Notes under the pieces: generated by a model
What the model was told of the DNA's origin: nothing
Seen by the model: the letters and a program-made list of their open reading frames with translations, nothing else
Database searches by the model: none
Program-made: the position numbers and the translations under genes
Assembly (NCBI GenBank): GCA_028706585.1
Contig: JAQTVX010000091.1
Span: forward strand, 1 to 7,824
Source: Candidatus Krumholzibacteriia bacterium
Lineage (GTDB): Bacteria > Krumholzibacteriota > Krumholzibacteriia > Krumholzibacteriales > Krumholzibacteriaceae
DNA length: 7,824 nt
Direction of reading: 5' to 3'
In this document: one piece after another, positions 1 through 5,795 of the stretch
Layout: each line of letters opens with the position of its first letter
Numbering within the stretch: position 1 is the stretch's first letter

Positions 1-399
1 CTCACGGCCAATGCCTCCGCCGGCGTGCAGCTTCAGGTTCCGATTTTCAACGGTTTTCGCACGCGGCATCAGGATGCGGAGGCTGAGGCGAACGTGCGCG
101 CCGCGCTCGCGCACACGGCCGACGTCGAGCGCCAGGTTGCCGCGGAGGTGGAACAGGCCCTCGCCGGCGTGAGATCGAGCATGGAGAAGATCGAGAACTC
201 GAAGGTCCAGGTGAGGCGGGCCGAGGCGGCCCTCTCCATGGCCGAGGCCCAGTACGAAGCAGGCGTGGCGACGAACCTCGACGTGCTCGACGCCCAGACC
301 GCGCTATCCCAGGCGAAGCTCGTTCGGCTGAGAGCGCTCTACGAGTACATGATCGGGGTCAACGCCCTCGACCGGGCGACGGGCAAGAAGATCTGGTAG
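1..399 (+). CDS. TolC-family outer-membrane efflux protein, C-terminal part (5' end outside window)
   Basis: This is the last 132 residues of an outer-membrane efflux channel subunit, the trimeric duct used by type I secretion and RND or ABC efflux pumps. The frame is open from base 1 and ends at TAG 397-399. Residues 10-20 carry the family-typical barrel/helix transition (VQLQVPIFNGF followed by RTRH). A long Ala/Glu/Arg-rich amphipathic helical region follows, and then the repeat-like segment YEAGVATNLDVLDAQTALSQ, typical of the C-terminal half of TolC-like proteins (YxxGxxxxLdvLdAqtaL). An ending soon after this segment is normal for the family. The signal peptide and N-terminal half lie upstream, so the pump type cannot be told. 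Any fusion-protein and transporter genes of a pump operon would also be upstream; nothing downstream in the window belongs to one. The family call is firm and the substrate is unknown. Confidence 0.88.
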   Translation, partial: LTANASAGVQLQVPIFNGFRTRHQDAEAEANVRAALAHTADVERQVAAEVEQALAGVRSSMEKIENSKVQVRRAEAALSMAEAQYEAGVATNLDVLDAQTALSQAKLVRLRALYEYMIGVNALDRATGKKIW

Positions 400-487
400 C
401 GTACGAAGGGGGGCGGGCTTTGGGGCTCCTCCGGGAACCGCGCCGAGGCTCGTGGCCGGTGCGACCCCAGGGCGGCCGGATTAGCCG

Positions 488-516
488 TTGCGGGCCCGGC
501 GACCGTCCGCTATTCT
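488..516 (+). promoter_or_regulatory. candidate sigma70-like promoter for the two-component operon
   Basis: TTGCGG (488-493) and TATTCT (511-516) are separated by exactly 17 bp, giving 3/6 and 4/6 matches to the sigma70 consensus. Initiation about 7 nt beyond the -10 box would fall at 523-524, on the GTG proposed as the kinase start, so the mRNA would be leaderless. The boxes are weak and promoter consensus in this lineage is unknown. The same TTG at 488 could instead be an upstream start codon. Confidence 0.3.
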
Positions 517-523
517 ATTGGGC

Positions 524-1648
524 GTGAGGGATGATCTCCTGCATAAGCTCCAGGAACGCGTCAAGGAACTGACCGCCTTGCACGGGACCGCCAGAATTCT
601 CCAGGATCAGACCAAATCGGCGACAAACGTGATGCAGGAAGTGGCGGCTTTGATGCCGTCGGCTTGGCAATATCCCGAGGTCGCCGCCGCGCGCATTCGG
701 TTCGAACGCCTCGAAGCCGAAACGTCCGGCTTTCGTGAGACCGATTGGAGACAGACCGCATCGTTCGTCGTGCGCGGGGGGCAATCGGGAGAGATCGAGA
801 TTTGCTACCTGGAACCGCGGCCGCTCGCAGACGAGGGACCGTTCCTGAAGGAGGAACGGGATCTCATTGAATCCCTTGCGGAGATGCTCAGGTTTTACTT
901 TCAGCGTCTGCTCGCCGACGAAGATCTGCTCAGGGCACATTCGGAGCTGGAGCAGACCGTGGCGGCGAGAACAGCCGAGCTGAGAGAGACCAACGCCTCT
1001 CTGCGGCGGCTCGCCTCGGAGCTCTCTCTGACGGAGGCCAGAGAGAGAAGGAAGATCGCCGAGGATCTCCACGATCACATCGGGCAGGCGCTCGCATTCA
1101 TCAAGATGAGCTTGGAGCAGTTTCGGGGAAACGCGATTTTCTGCGGCTTCGAGGGCAAGATCGACGAGATAACGACGCTCATCGATCAAACGATCAAATA
1201 CACGCGCAATCTGACGTTCGAGATAAGCCCGCCCGCTCTGTACGAGCTCGGACTCGAAGCGGCGATAGACGGGCTGGCGGAGCGTTTCCGGAAGAAGCAC
1301 GGCCTCGCCGTCAACGTCGAAGCGTTTCCGGAGATCGGACCGCTTGGGAGCGACGTCGTCGTGCTTCTGTACAAGGCGGTTCAGGAGCTCCTGACGAACG
1401 TGGCGAAACACGCGCGCGCGAATAGATGCGACATCCGTATCAAACGGGAGGGGGATTCCATTCGCGTCGAGGTGGAGGACGACGGGTGCGGTTTCGACGC
1501 CGGCTCGCTCGCTTCCTGCGGCGCGGGCGACCATTTCGGGCTGTTCAACATCAGGGAACGGATCCAGTATCTCGGCGGAGTCACGGAAATCCGCTCGGCT
1601 GCGGGAAAAGGGACCGCCGTCATGCTTACGACTCCGCGCCGTACGTGA
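524..1648 (+). CDS. cytoplasmic sensor histidine kinase, GAF-like sensor plus HisKA_3/HATPase (NarL-type partner)
   Basis: A sensor kinase that autophosphorylates on histidine and passes phosphate to the response regulator encoded next. Numbering is from GTG 524 (374 aa). Residues 1-125 form a GAF-like sensor region opening with LQERVKELTALHGTARILQD. Residues ~130-180 are a charged, probably coiled-coil linker. The HisKA_3 H-box AEDLHDHIGQ puts the phospho-acceptor at H183. The HATPase domain shows an N-box (ELLTNVAKHA, N292), a G1 motif (DDGCGF, 319-324) and a G2 region (GLFNIRER, 339-346), ending in GKGT. No membrane segment is visible, so an internal signal is likely. The frame opens at TTG 488, but the family-like N-terminus begins at about GTG 524. 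Neither start has a clear Shine-Dalgarno. The response regulator follows after 6 nt, so one operon is expected. The signal sensed is unknown. Confidence 0.9.
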   Translation: MRDDLLHKLQERVKELTALHGTARILQDQTKSATNVMQEVAALMPSAWQYPEVAAARIRFERLEAETSGFRETDWRQTASFVVRGGQSGEIEICYLEPRPLADEGPFLKEERDLIESLAEMLRFYFQRLLADEDLLRAHSELEQTVAARTAELRETNASLRRLASELSLTEARERRKIAEDLHDHIGQALAFIKMSLEQFRGNAIFCGFEGKIDEITTLIDQTIKYTRNLTFEISPPALYELGLEAAIDGLAERFRKKHGLAVNVEAFPEIGPLGSDVVVLLYKAVQELLTNVAKHARANRCDIRIKREGDSIRVEVEDDGCGFDAGSLASCGAGDHFGLFNIRERIQYLGGVTEIRSAAGKGTAVMLTTPRRT

Positions 1649-1654
1649 GGGCAT

Positions 1655-2308
1655 ATGACGCCGATAACCATAATCATCGCCGACGATCACCGTTTGTTCC
1701 GCGACGGTCTGCGCACGCTGCTGGACAAGCAGAAGAACGTCCGGGTCGTGGCTGAAACGACGGACGGCGCCGAGACGATTTCCGCGGTCGTCGAACTGAA
1801 GCCCGACATCGTGCTCATGGATATATCCATGAGCGAGCTCAACGGCATCGAGGCGGCCCGGCGGATCGCCTCGCAGGGCGCCGCCACGAGGATCATCATG
1901 CTCTCCATGCATTCGGACAGGCGCTTCATAACGGAGTCGCTGAAGGCGGGGGCCGTGGGATACCTTCTGAAGGATTGCGCCTTCGATGAAGTACTTCTCG
2001 CCGTGAAGGCCGTGAATGAAGGCGCGATATATCTCTCGAGCCGGATCAGCGAATCGGTGATCAAGGATTACATCGCCATGGCAAAGAGCGTTCCCGGATC
2101 GGCGTTCTCTGTTTTGAGCGCGCGCGAGCGAGAGGTGCTGCAGCTCCTCGCCGAAGGGAAGTCGACCAAGGAAACGGCTGCCAAGCTTCACGTGAGCGTC
2201 AAGACCGTCGAAACGCACCGCAAGCAGATCATGGACAAGCTGGATATCCACAGCGTGGCGGCGCTCACCAGGTACGCGATCCGCGAAGGATTGACCCCCC
2301 TGGAATAG
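1655..2308 (+). CDS. NarL/FixJ-family response regulator (REC + LuxR-type HTH)
   Basis: A 217-aa DNA-binding response regulator and the partner of the kinase just upstream. The receiver domain (residues ~4-120) has the acidic pair D10-D11, phospho-acceptor D56 in DIVLMDIS, S84 in IIMLS and K106 in GYLLKD, so all catalytic positions are present. The LuxR-type helix-turn-helix occupies ~153-208, opening LSAREREVLQLLAEGKS, with recognition helix SVKTVETHRKQIMDKL. The start is ATG 1655, preceded by GAGGG at 1647-1651 that overlaps the kinase stop; such tight spacing supports translational coupling. Residues 121-150 form the linker. Phosphorylation on D56 normally releases or dimerises the output domain. 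Targets are unknown; the following amt gene is a candidate only by proximity. Stop is TAG. Confidence 0.95.
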   Translation: MTPITIIIADDHRLFRDGLRTLLDKQKNVRVVAETTDGAETISAVVELKPDIVLMDISMSELNGIEAARRIASQGAATRIIMLSMHSDRRFITESLKAGAVGYLLKDCAFDEVLLAVKAVNEGAIYLSSRISESVIKDYIAMAKSVPGSAFSVLSAREREVLQLLAEGKSTKETAAKLHVSVKTVETHRKQIMDKLDIHSVAALTRYAIREGLTPLE

Positions 2309-2309
2309 C

Positions 2310-2321
2310 GGCCGAACGGCC
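2310..2321 (+). terminator. small GC hairpin directly after the response-regulator stop, possible weak terminator
   Basis: GGCCGAACGGCC is a perfect inverted repeat (GGCC stem, GAAC loop, or GGCCG/CGGCC with two loop bases) beginning 2 nt after the TAG stop. No T-run follows, so it is a poor intrinsic terminator and may only mark the 3' end of the operon. A similar GGCCG...CGGCC repeat follows the stop of the DUF3795 gene at 5574-5589. Confidence 0.3.
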
Positions 2322-2380
2322 TAAGGCATTTGGCGCCCCGAAATCAGGAATCCCCCTATTTCGCGAATCTCCGAATTTCC

Positions 2381-2404
2381 GGCATAATTCTCTCGGATAA
2401 TGCC
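2381..2404 (+). promoter_or_regulatory. hairpin / imperfect palindrome in the amt leader
   Basis: GGCAT (2381-2385) pairs with ATGCC (2400-2404). After one A·A mismatch, ATTC (2387-2390) pairs with GGAT (2395-2398) through a G·U, leaving loop TCTC. The structure ends 38 nt before the amt start, and GATAAT at 2396-2401 inside it resembles a -10 box. It could be a regulator-binding operator or an RNA structure in the leader; the sequence alone does not distinguish these. Confidence 0.4.
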
Positions 2405-2442
2405 TATCGGTGTCCTGCTGCAGCGTCACGGGAGGTCGAGGA

Positions 2443-3660
2443 ATGTTCGATACCGGCAACACTGGATTCATGCTCGTCGCGACGAGCCTTGTCATGTTGA
2501 TGACCCCCGGGCTGGCCTTTTTCTACGGCGGCCTCGTGGGGCGGAAGAACGTGCTCACGATCATGATCCAGAGCTTCGTCTCCATGGGGATCACGACGAT
2601 AGTCTGGTGGGTTTACGGTTATTCGCTCTGCTTCAGTGGAGGAGAGGGGGGCGTCATCGGGAATCTGGACAAAGCGTTCATGATGGGGGTCACCCTGACG
2701 ACGCCCTCGCCTTACGGCAGCGGCAACATTCCGGAATACGTCTTCATGGCGTATCAGATGATGTTCGCCATAATCACGCCGGCGCTCATCACGGGCGCCT
2801 TTTCCAATCGCGTCCGCTTCAGCGCCTATCTGATGTTTCTGGTCGGTTGGTTGACCTTCGTGTATTTCCCCTTCGCTCACATGGTCTGGGGGAACGGCCT
2901 TCTCGCCAAGCTCGGCGTGCTGGATTTTGCCGGCGGTATAGTCGTGCATAACATCGCCGGGATGGCCGCCCTGGCATCGGTGCTGTACGTCGGTCGGAGG
3001 CGCGTCGGAGACAGCGTGCCGCACAGCATTCCTCTCGTTGCGCTCGGGACCGGACTCCTCTGGTTCGGATGGTACGGCTTCAACGCGGGAAGCGAGCTGA
3101 AGGTCGACGCCGTGACGGGTGTGGCCTTCCTCAACACCGACATCGCGGCGTCGTTCGCCGGCCCGACGTGGATGTTGCTCGCGTGGATCTTCGAGAAAAA
3201 GCCCAAATTCCTCGGGCTTCTCACCGGAGCCGTGGCGGGGCTTGCGACGATCACTCCGTGCGCCGGATACGTGACTCCCGCGAGCGCCGCGATTATCGGC
3301 ATACTCGCCGGCGGCATTTGCTATCTCGCAGTCAACCTGAAGAACCATTTGCACTGGGACGATGCTCTCGACGTTTGGGGAGTGCACGGAGTCGGCGGCG
3401 CGCTCGGCGTGATCCTCCTTGGCGTTCTCGCGAGCAAGGCGGTGAATCCGGCGGGGGTGGACGGTCTTCTGAATGGAAACAGCGGGTTCTTCGCCAAGCA
3501 GTTGATCACGGTGATTGTCTCCTCCGCCTATGCTTTCCTTTTCACTTACGTCATGCTGTGGGGGATCAACAAGATCACGCCGGTGCGGACGACCGAAGGC
3601 GAGGAAGAGCGAGGGCTCGACGACTCCCTTCACGGCGAGTCCGCGTACCAGGGCGTCTGA
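2443..3660 (+). CDS. amtB: ammonium transporter, Amt/MEP/Rh family
   Basis: An inner-membrane ammonium channel of 405 aa, normal length for a trimeric Amt with eleven membrane helices. Family landmarks, numbered from ATG 2443: TPGLAFFYGGLV (21-32); YQMMFAIITPALITGAF (104-120), with F108 at the Phe-gate position; DFAGGIVVH (161-169), with D161 and the first pore histidine H169; WFGWYGFNAGS (207-217), with the second gate Phe F213; DDALDVWGVHGVGG (306-319), with the second pore histidine H315. The tail GLDDSLHGESAY matches the cytoplasmic C-terminus through which PII proteins act on Amt. ATG 2443 is chosen over in-frame GTG 2410 because GGGAGG (2430-2435) lies 7 nt upstream and the protein then starts at the first membrane helix. 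The sequence after H169 is NIAG, where E. coli AmtB has INAA. No PII (glnK) gene follows, unlike the common amtB-glnK arrangement. Confidence 0.96.
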   Translation: MFDTGNTGFMLVATSLVMLMTPGLAFFYGGLVGRKNVLTIMIQSFVSMGITTIVWWVYGYSLCFSGGEGGVIGNLDKAFMMGVTLTTPSPYGSGNIPEYVFMAYQMMFAIITPALITGAFSNRVRFSAYLMFLVGWLTFVYFPFAHMVWGNGLLAKLGVLDFAGGIVVHNIAGMAALASVLYVGRRRVGDSVPHSIPLVALGTGLLWFGWYGFNAGSELKVDAVTGVAFLNTDIAASFAGPTWMLLAWIFEKKPKFLGLLTGAVAGLATITPCAGYVTPASAAIIGILAGGICYLAVNLKNHLHWDDALDVWGVHGVGGALGVILLGVLASKAVNPAGVDGLLNGNSGFFAKQLITVIVSSAYAFLFTYVMLWGINKITPVRTTEGEEERGLDDSLHGESAYQGV

Positions 3661-3678
3661 GCCGAAGGAGCGATGACG

Positions 3679-4437
3679 ATGGAACGATCGGGTGTTTCGG
3701 CTCTGGCGACCCTCGTTATCTTGAGCTGTTCGATGTGCGGCGCAAACGCAAATGCCACGGCCTCCACGCACATCTGGGCGCCCTCGACTGACGTGCAAGC
3801 GTACAACGTCTGGCACATCACGACCGATATGTATTTGGCCGTCGAGAATGACGCGGCCGGCGATCGTGTTCCGACGATCACCAACGTCGGGCTTACGGTG
3901 GGCGTGCTGCCACTGAAGAGAATCAATATGGAGATAGGTCTCGATCACAAGTCCGGGCTCGGAACGCTGGACGGCTATCCGATGTATGGAAACGTCAAGA
4001 TCGGAGTTCCCGAGAATGCCCTCGGGAACGGATCGCCCGCGGCGGCGGTAGGTGTGTTCGATGTCGGGACCAAGAGGGACATGACCGACTGCAACGTCAT
4101 CTACGGGAAGATCGCGAGAACGTTTTCGGCGAACGGCGTTTCTCTCGGTCGATTCTCCGTGGGTTACTTCACGGGGAACGAGAAGCTGCTGCTCGATCGG
4201 AATGGCGACAAGGACAACAGCGGACTGCTGGCGGCGTGGGAGCGCACAATGACGGAGATCTCCGACAAGCTCTGGCTTTGCGTTGAATACATGGGGACCG
4301 AGAGCGTATATGGCTCACTCAACATCGGCGCATCATTGAAGCTCGCGAACAACGTCTCGATGCTAGGCGGCTACGAGATTTTCAACAACGACGACCTGGT
4401 GGATACGGTCACCCTGCAGGTTGATATCGACATGTAG
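3679..4437 (+). CDS. secreted protein, probable outer-membrane beta-barrel, coupled to amt
   Basis: I do not recognise a named family. From ATG 3679 the product is 252 aa. It starts with a Sec-type signal (MER, then hydrophobic VSALATLVILSCSMCG, with a likely cut near ANANA). The mature part opens STHIWAPSTDVQAYNVWHIT and continues as alternating polar/hydrophobic stretches with many Gly and aromatic residues, such as VGLTVGVLPLKRINMEIGLD and VSLGRFSVGYFTGNEK. It ends VDTVTLQVDIDM, compatible with transmembrane beta-strands. An Asp-rich turn (DRNGDKDNSG) resembles a loop that might bind a cation. GAAGGAG (3664-3670) lies 8 nt before ATG 3679 but only 2 nt before ATG 3673, so the second ATG is preferred. 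It begins 18 nt after the amt stop and is surely co-transcribed. A role as an outer-membrane pore or accessory for ammonium uptake is inference from this linkage. Confidence 0.75.
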   Translation: MERSGVSALATLVILSCSMCGANANATASTHIWAPSTDVQAYNVWHITTDMYLAVENDAAGDRVPTITNVGLTVGVLPLKRINMEIGLDHKSGLGTLDGYPMYGNVKIGVPENALGNGSPAAAVGVFDVGTKRDMTDCNVIYGKIARTFSANGVSLGRFSVGYFTGNEKLLLDRNGDKDNSGLLAAWERTMTEISDKLWLCVEYMGTESVYGSLNIGASLKLANNVSMLGGYEIFNNDDLVDTVTLQVDIDM

Positions 4438-4447
4438 TCGTTTCATG

Positions 4448-4479
4448 GCCGCGTGCTCAAGCGATGTGCGGCTTTACTT
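4448..4479 (+). terminator. weak candidate terminator after the amt operon
   Basis: GCCGC (4448-4452) pairs with GCGGC (4468-4472), extendable by three G·U pairs, and is followed by TTTACTT. It lies 11 nt after the stop of the barrel-protein gene. The stem is short and the T-tract interrupted, so this is tentative. The rest of the 234-nt gap to the next gene shows no open frame with a ribosome site. Confidence 0.25.
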
Positions 4480-4552
4480 CGACGGCGGGCGACGCGGGCC
4501 TTTCGCGGCCTTCCCGAGACGCCATTCGAGAGATGCAGATAGCTCCCTCCTA

Positions 4553-4579
4553 TTGCCATGTGGTACAGTGCAATACGAT
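4553..4579 (+). promoter_or_regulatory. possible promoter for the lipocalin-like / DUF3795 pair
   Basis: TTGCCA (4553-4558) matches the -35 consensus at 5/6, and TACGAT (4574-4579) matches the -10 consensus at 4/6. The 15-bp spacer is shorter than ideal. The pair sits about 95 nt before the next start codon, in an otherwise empty intergenic stretch. Confidence 0.25.
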
Positions 4580-4671
4580 CCGCCGGCGGAGCAGATGCGG
4601 GCGTAGTTCGGTCGTCGGCGGAGCGATATAGGGGGATTGCAGCAAGGCATCACGACAGGAGGCATCAGCCG

Positions 4672-5187
4672 ATGAAGAGGGTCCTTTGCTTCTTCGCTTC
4701 GCTTGTTTTGGTTTCATGCTCCGCTTCGGCGCAACAGGCGACATTTCAGGATTCCTTGCTCGATCATTTAGCCGGGAACTGGGTTCTTCGGGGCACGATT
4801 GAGGGGATGGAGACAACGCACGATATTGCATGCGCGTGGGTGCTGGGACATCAGTACGTGCGCTTCCACGAGGTGTCGCGCGAGAAGGATGCCGCGGGCC
4901 GGGCGGCATATGAAGCGATCGTCTTCATCGGCTGGGACCAACCGTCAGGCGAGTACGCATGCCTATGGCTCGACTCGACCGGGGGCGGCGGTCTCTCGGC
5001 TCAGGCCATCGCCCATGCAAAGCGCGGCGGCAACAATATTGCGTTCCTGTTCAAAGGCCAGGACGGCAGCATCTTCCACACGACATTTGCGTACAGCAGA
5101 GACACCGACACCTGGCAGTGGCTCATGGATGGTGAGGAGGGCGGCAAGCTGCAGCCCTTTGCGAGGGTGAGGCTCACAAGGGAATAG
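4672..5187 (+). CDS. small secreted (possibly lipo-) protein, DUF1579-like lipocalin fold
   Basis: The 171-aa product starts MKRVLCFFASLVLVSC. The hydrophobic core ends in LVSC (residues 13-16), which fits a lipoprotein box with C16 as the lipidated residue; cleavage after ASA by signal peptidase I is an alternative. The mature part, with LLDHLAGNWVLRGTIEGM, the later WVLGHQYVRFHE, then AYEAIVFIGWD and YACLWLDSTGGG, resembles DUF1579-type proteins, which are single-domain, lipocalin-like beta-barrels of unassigned function. The frame is open from 4558, but ATG 4672 is chosen because AGGAGG (4657-4662) lies 9 nt upstream and the signal peptide begins there. It ends with TAG 33 nt before the DUF3795-type gene, so the two are probably one transcript. 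No ligand can be assigned from the sequence. The family call is moderate and the secretion call is strong. Confidence 0.75.
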   Translation: MKRVLCFFASLVLVSCSASAQQATFQDSLLDHLAGNWVLRGTIEGMETTHDIACAWVLGHQYVRFHEVSREKDAAGRAAYEAIVFIGWDQPSGEYACLWLDSTGGGGLSAQAIAHAKRGGNNIAFLFKGQDGSIFHTTFAYSRDTDTWQWLMDGEEGGKLQPFARVRLTRE

Positions 5188-5220
5188 TCATTGAAGAGGG
5201 AGCCGAAAAGGAGACAGAAG

Positions 5221-5568
5221 ATGCGGGAGATCGTTTCGGATGCAAGGCTCGTCGGCTGCTGCGGGCTCTACTGCGCGGCATGCGGCTCTTATCTTCGGGG
5301 CAGATGCCCCGGCTGCCACGACAACGCGAAAGCGACCTGGTGCAAGGTCCGATCCTGCTGCATTGAGAACAAGTTCTCCTCCTGCGCCGATTGCAAGGAG
5401 TTCCCCGAGCCGCGCGGCTGCAAGACATTCAACAACTTCATGGCCAGGCTATTCGGTTTCCTAATGCGCTCCGATCGCGCCGCCTGCATAGAGCAGATTC
5501 GCAAGCTCGGCGTCCAGGGTCATGCCGATGCGATGAGCAAGGAGCGGCGGCAGACCATAAGAAGGTGA
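5221..5568 (+). CDS. cysteine-rich DUF3795-type protein
   Basis: A 115-aa cytoplasmic protein with 13 cysteines, nearly all between residues 13 and 70. Motifs in order are GCCGLYCAACGSY, GRCPGC, WCKVRSCC, SSCADC and RGCK. This spacing matches DUF3795 (YCGlyCxxCxxY...CxGC...C...C), whose function is not established; metal or Fe-S binding is a reasonable inference from the cysteine pattern. The C-terminal third is basic and lacks the cysteine pattern, ending RQTIRR. The frame is open from TTG 5191, but ATG 5221 has AAGGAG (5208-5213) 7 nt upstream and begins right before the conserved part. It follows the lipocalin-like gene by 33 nt. It has no signal peptide, so the paired products act on different sides of the membrane. 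Confidence 0.82.
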   Translation: MREIVSDARLVGCCGLYCAACGSYLRGRCPGCHDNAKATWCKVRSCCIENKFSSCADCKEFPEPRGCKTFNNFMARLFGFLMRSDRAACIEQIRKLGVQGHADAMSKERRQTIRR

Positions 5569-5573
5569 GAGCC

Positions 5574-5660
5574 GGCCGGTAATTCGGCCTCCCGAAAGGG
5601 GCGGTTATTCCGAGAATTCCGGCGGCTCGTTCCTCCGATAATTCTCTTGCTATCGGTATC
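5574..5660 (+). repeat. intergenic module, copy 2 (upstream of nfnA)
   Basis: This is the diverged counterpart of 2310-2414. Blocks are CGGCCT (5585-5590), CCCGAAA (5591-5597), TATTCCGAGAAT (5606-5617), AATTCCGGC (5615-5623), ATAATTCTCT (5638-5647) and CTATCGGTATC (5650-5660). The copy begins 6 nt after the preceding stop codon with the inverted repeat GGCCG/CGGCC (5574-5578 and 5585-5589), as copy 1 also begins with one. The rest of the 227-nt gap, 5674-5795, holds no gene I can support. Confidence 0.5.
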
Positions 5661-5666
5661 TTTTTT
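5635..5666 (+). terminator. hairpin plus T-run: terminator of the DUF3795 operon or attenuator of nfnAB
   Basis: CCGATA (5635-5640) and TATCGG (5651-5656) form a perfect 6-bp stem with a 10-nt loop. TATC and then six T residues (5661-5666) follow. Immediately next, GTATC (5656-5660) can pair with GATAC (5669-5673) around the T-run, giving an overlapping alternative hairpin that shares base 5656. As an intrinsic terminator it is modest because the stem is half A/T. It lies 130 nt before nfnA, so it could act on either operon. Confidence 0.4.
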
Positions 5667-5795
5667 CTGATACATAAGGGGAAAGTTTTTTCTCGATATC
5701 TCAGCTCTTCGGTTCATGGAGAAGACCTTTCGCAGATAGAGCGTCCGGGATATTCGCTATTTTCTAATTAGTTCCAGATCGAAAAGCGGGGTTGT

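Larger units (their letters stand above)
2310..2414 (+). repeat. intergenic module, copy 1 (upstream of amt)
   Basis: This stretch shares six short sequence blocks, in the same order, with 5574-5660 upstream of nfnA. They are CGGCCT (2317-2322), CCCGAAA (2337-2343), TATTTCGCGAAT (2357-2368; the other copy differs at two positions), AATTTCCGGC (2374-2383; the other copy lacks one T), ATAATTCTCT (2384-2393; identical) and CTATCGGTGTC (2404-2414; one difference). Spacing between blocks varies by indels. It may be a duplicated promoter/leader or a dispersed intergenic repeat family. The alignment is by eye and no significance was computed. Confidence 0.5.

Noticed and set aside
515..2251. 578-codon open frame on the minus strand opposite the kinase and regulator
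   Set aside because: It is antisense to two genes with complete catalytic motifs; its translation is Arg/His/Asp-rich with no recognisable domain. GC-rich codon bias keeps this antisense frame open.
2328..2345. Sigma54-type promoter before amt (TTGGCGCCCCGAAATC)
   Set aside because: It has GG at the -24 position but lacks the required GC at -12 with the right spacing.
2410..2442. Upstream GTG start for Amt adding 11 residues (MSCCSVTGGRG)
   Set aside because: It overlaps the leader motif, has no Shine-Dalgarno, and the added residues do not resemble Amt N-termini; ATG 2443 has a good site.
2404..3948. 514-codon minus-strand frame opposite amt
   Set aside because: It is the shadow of a clear Amt gene; its composition is hydrophilic and charged with no domain.
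4485..4515. GC-rich inverted repeat GGCC...GGCC between the barrel and lipocalin-like genes
   Set aside because: The stem is only four bases with no T-run, expected by chance at this base composition.
4558..4671. 38-residue N-terminal extension of the lipocalin-like protein
   Set aside because: It would bury the signal peptide; AGGAGG precedes ATG 4672 at ideal spacing.
5716..5739. Seven-residue leader peptide MEKTFRR before nfnA
   Set aside because: No ribosome site and no run of regulatory codons; a short ATG frame is expected by chance.
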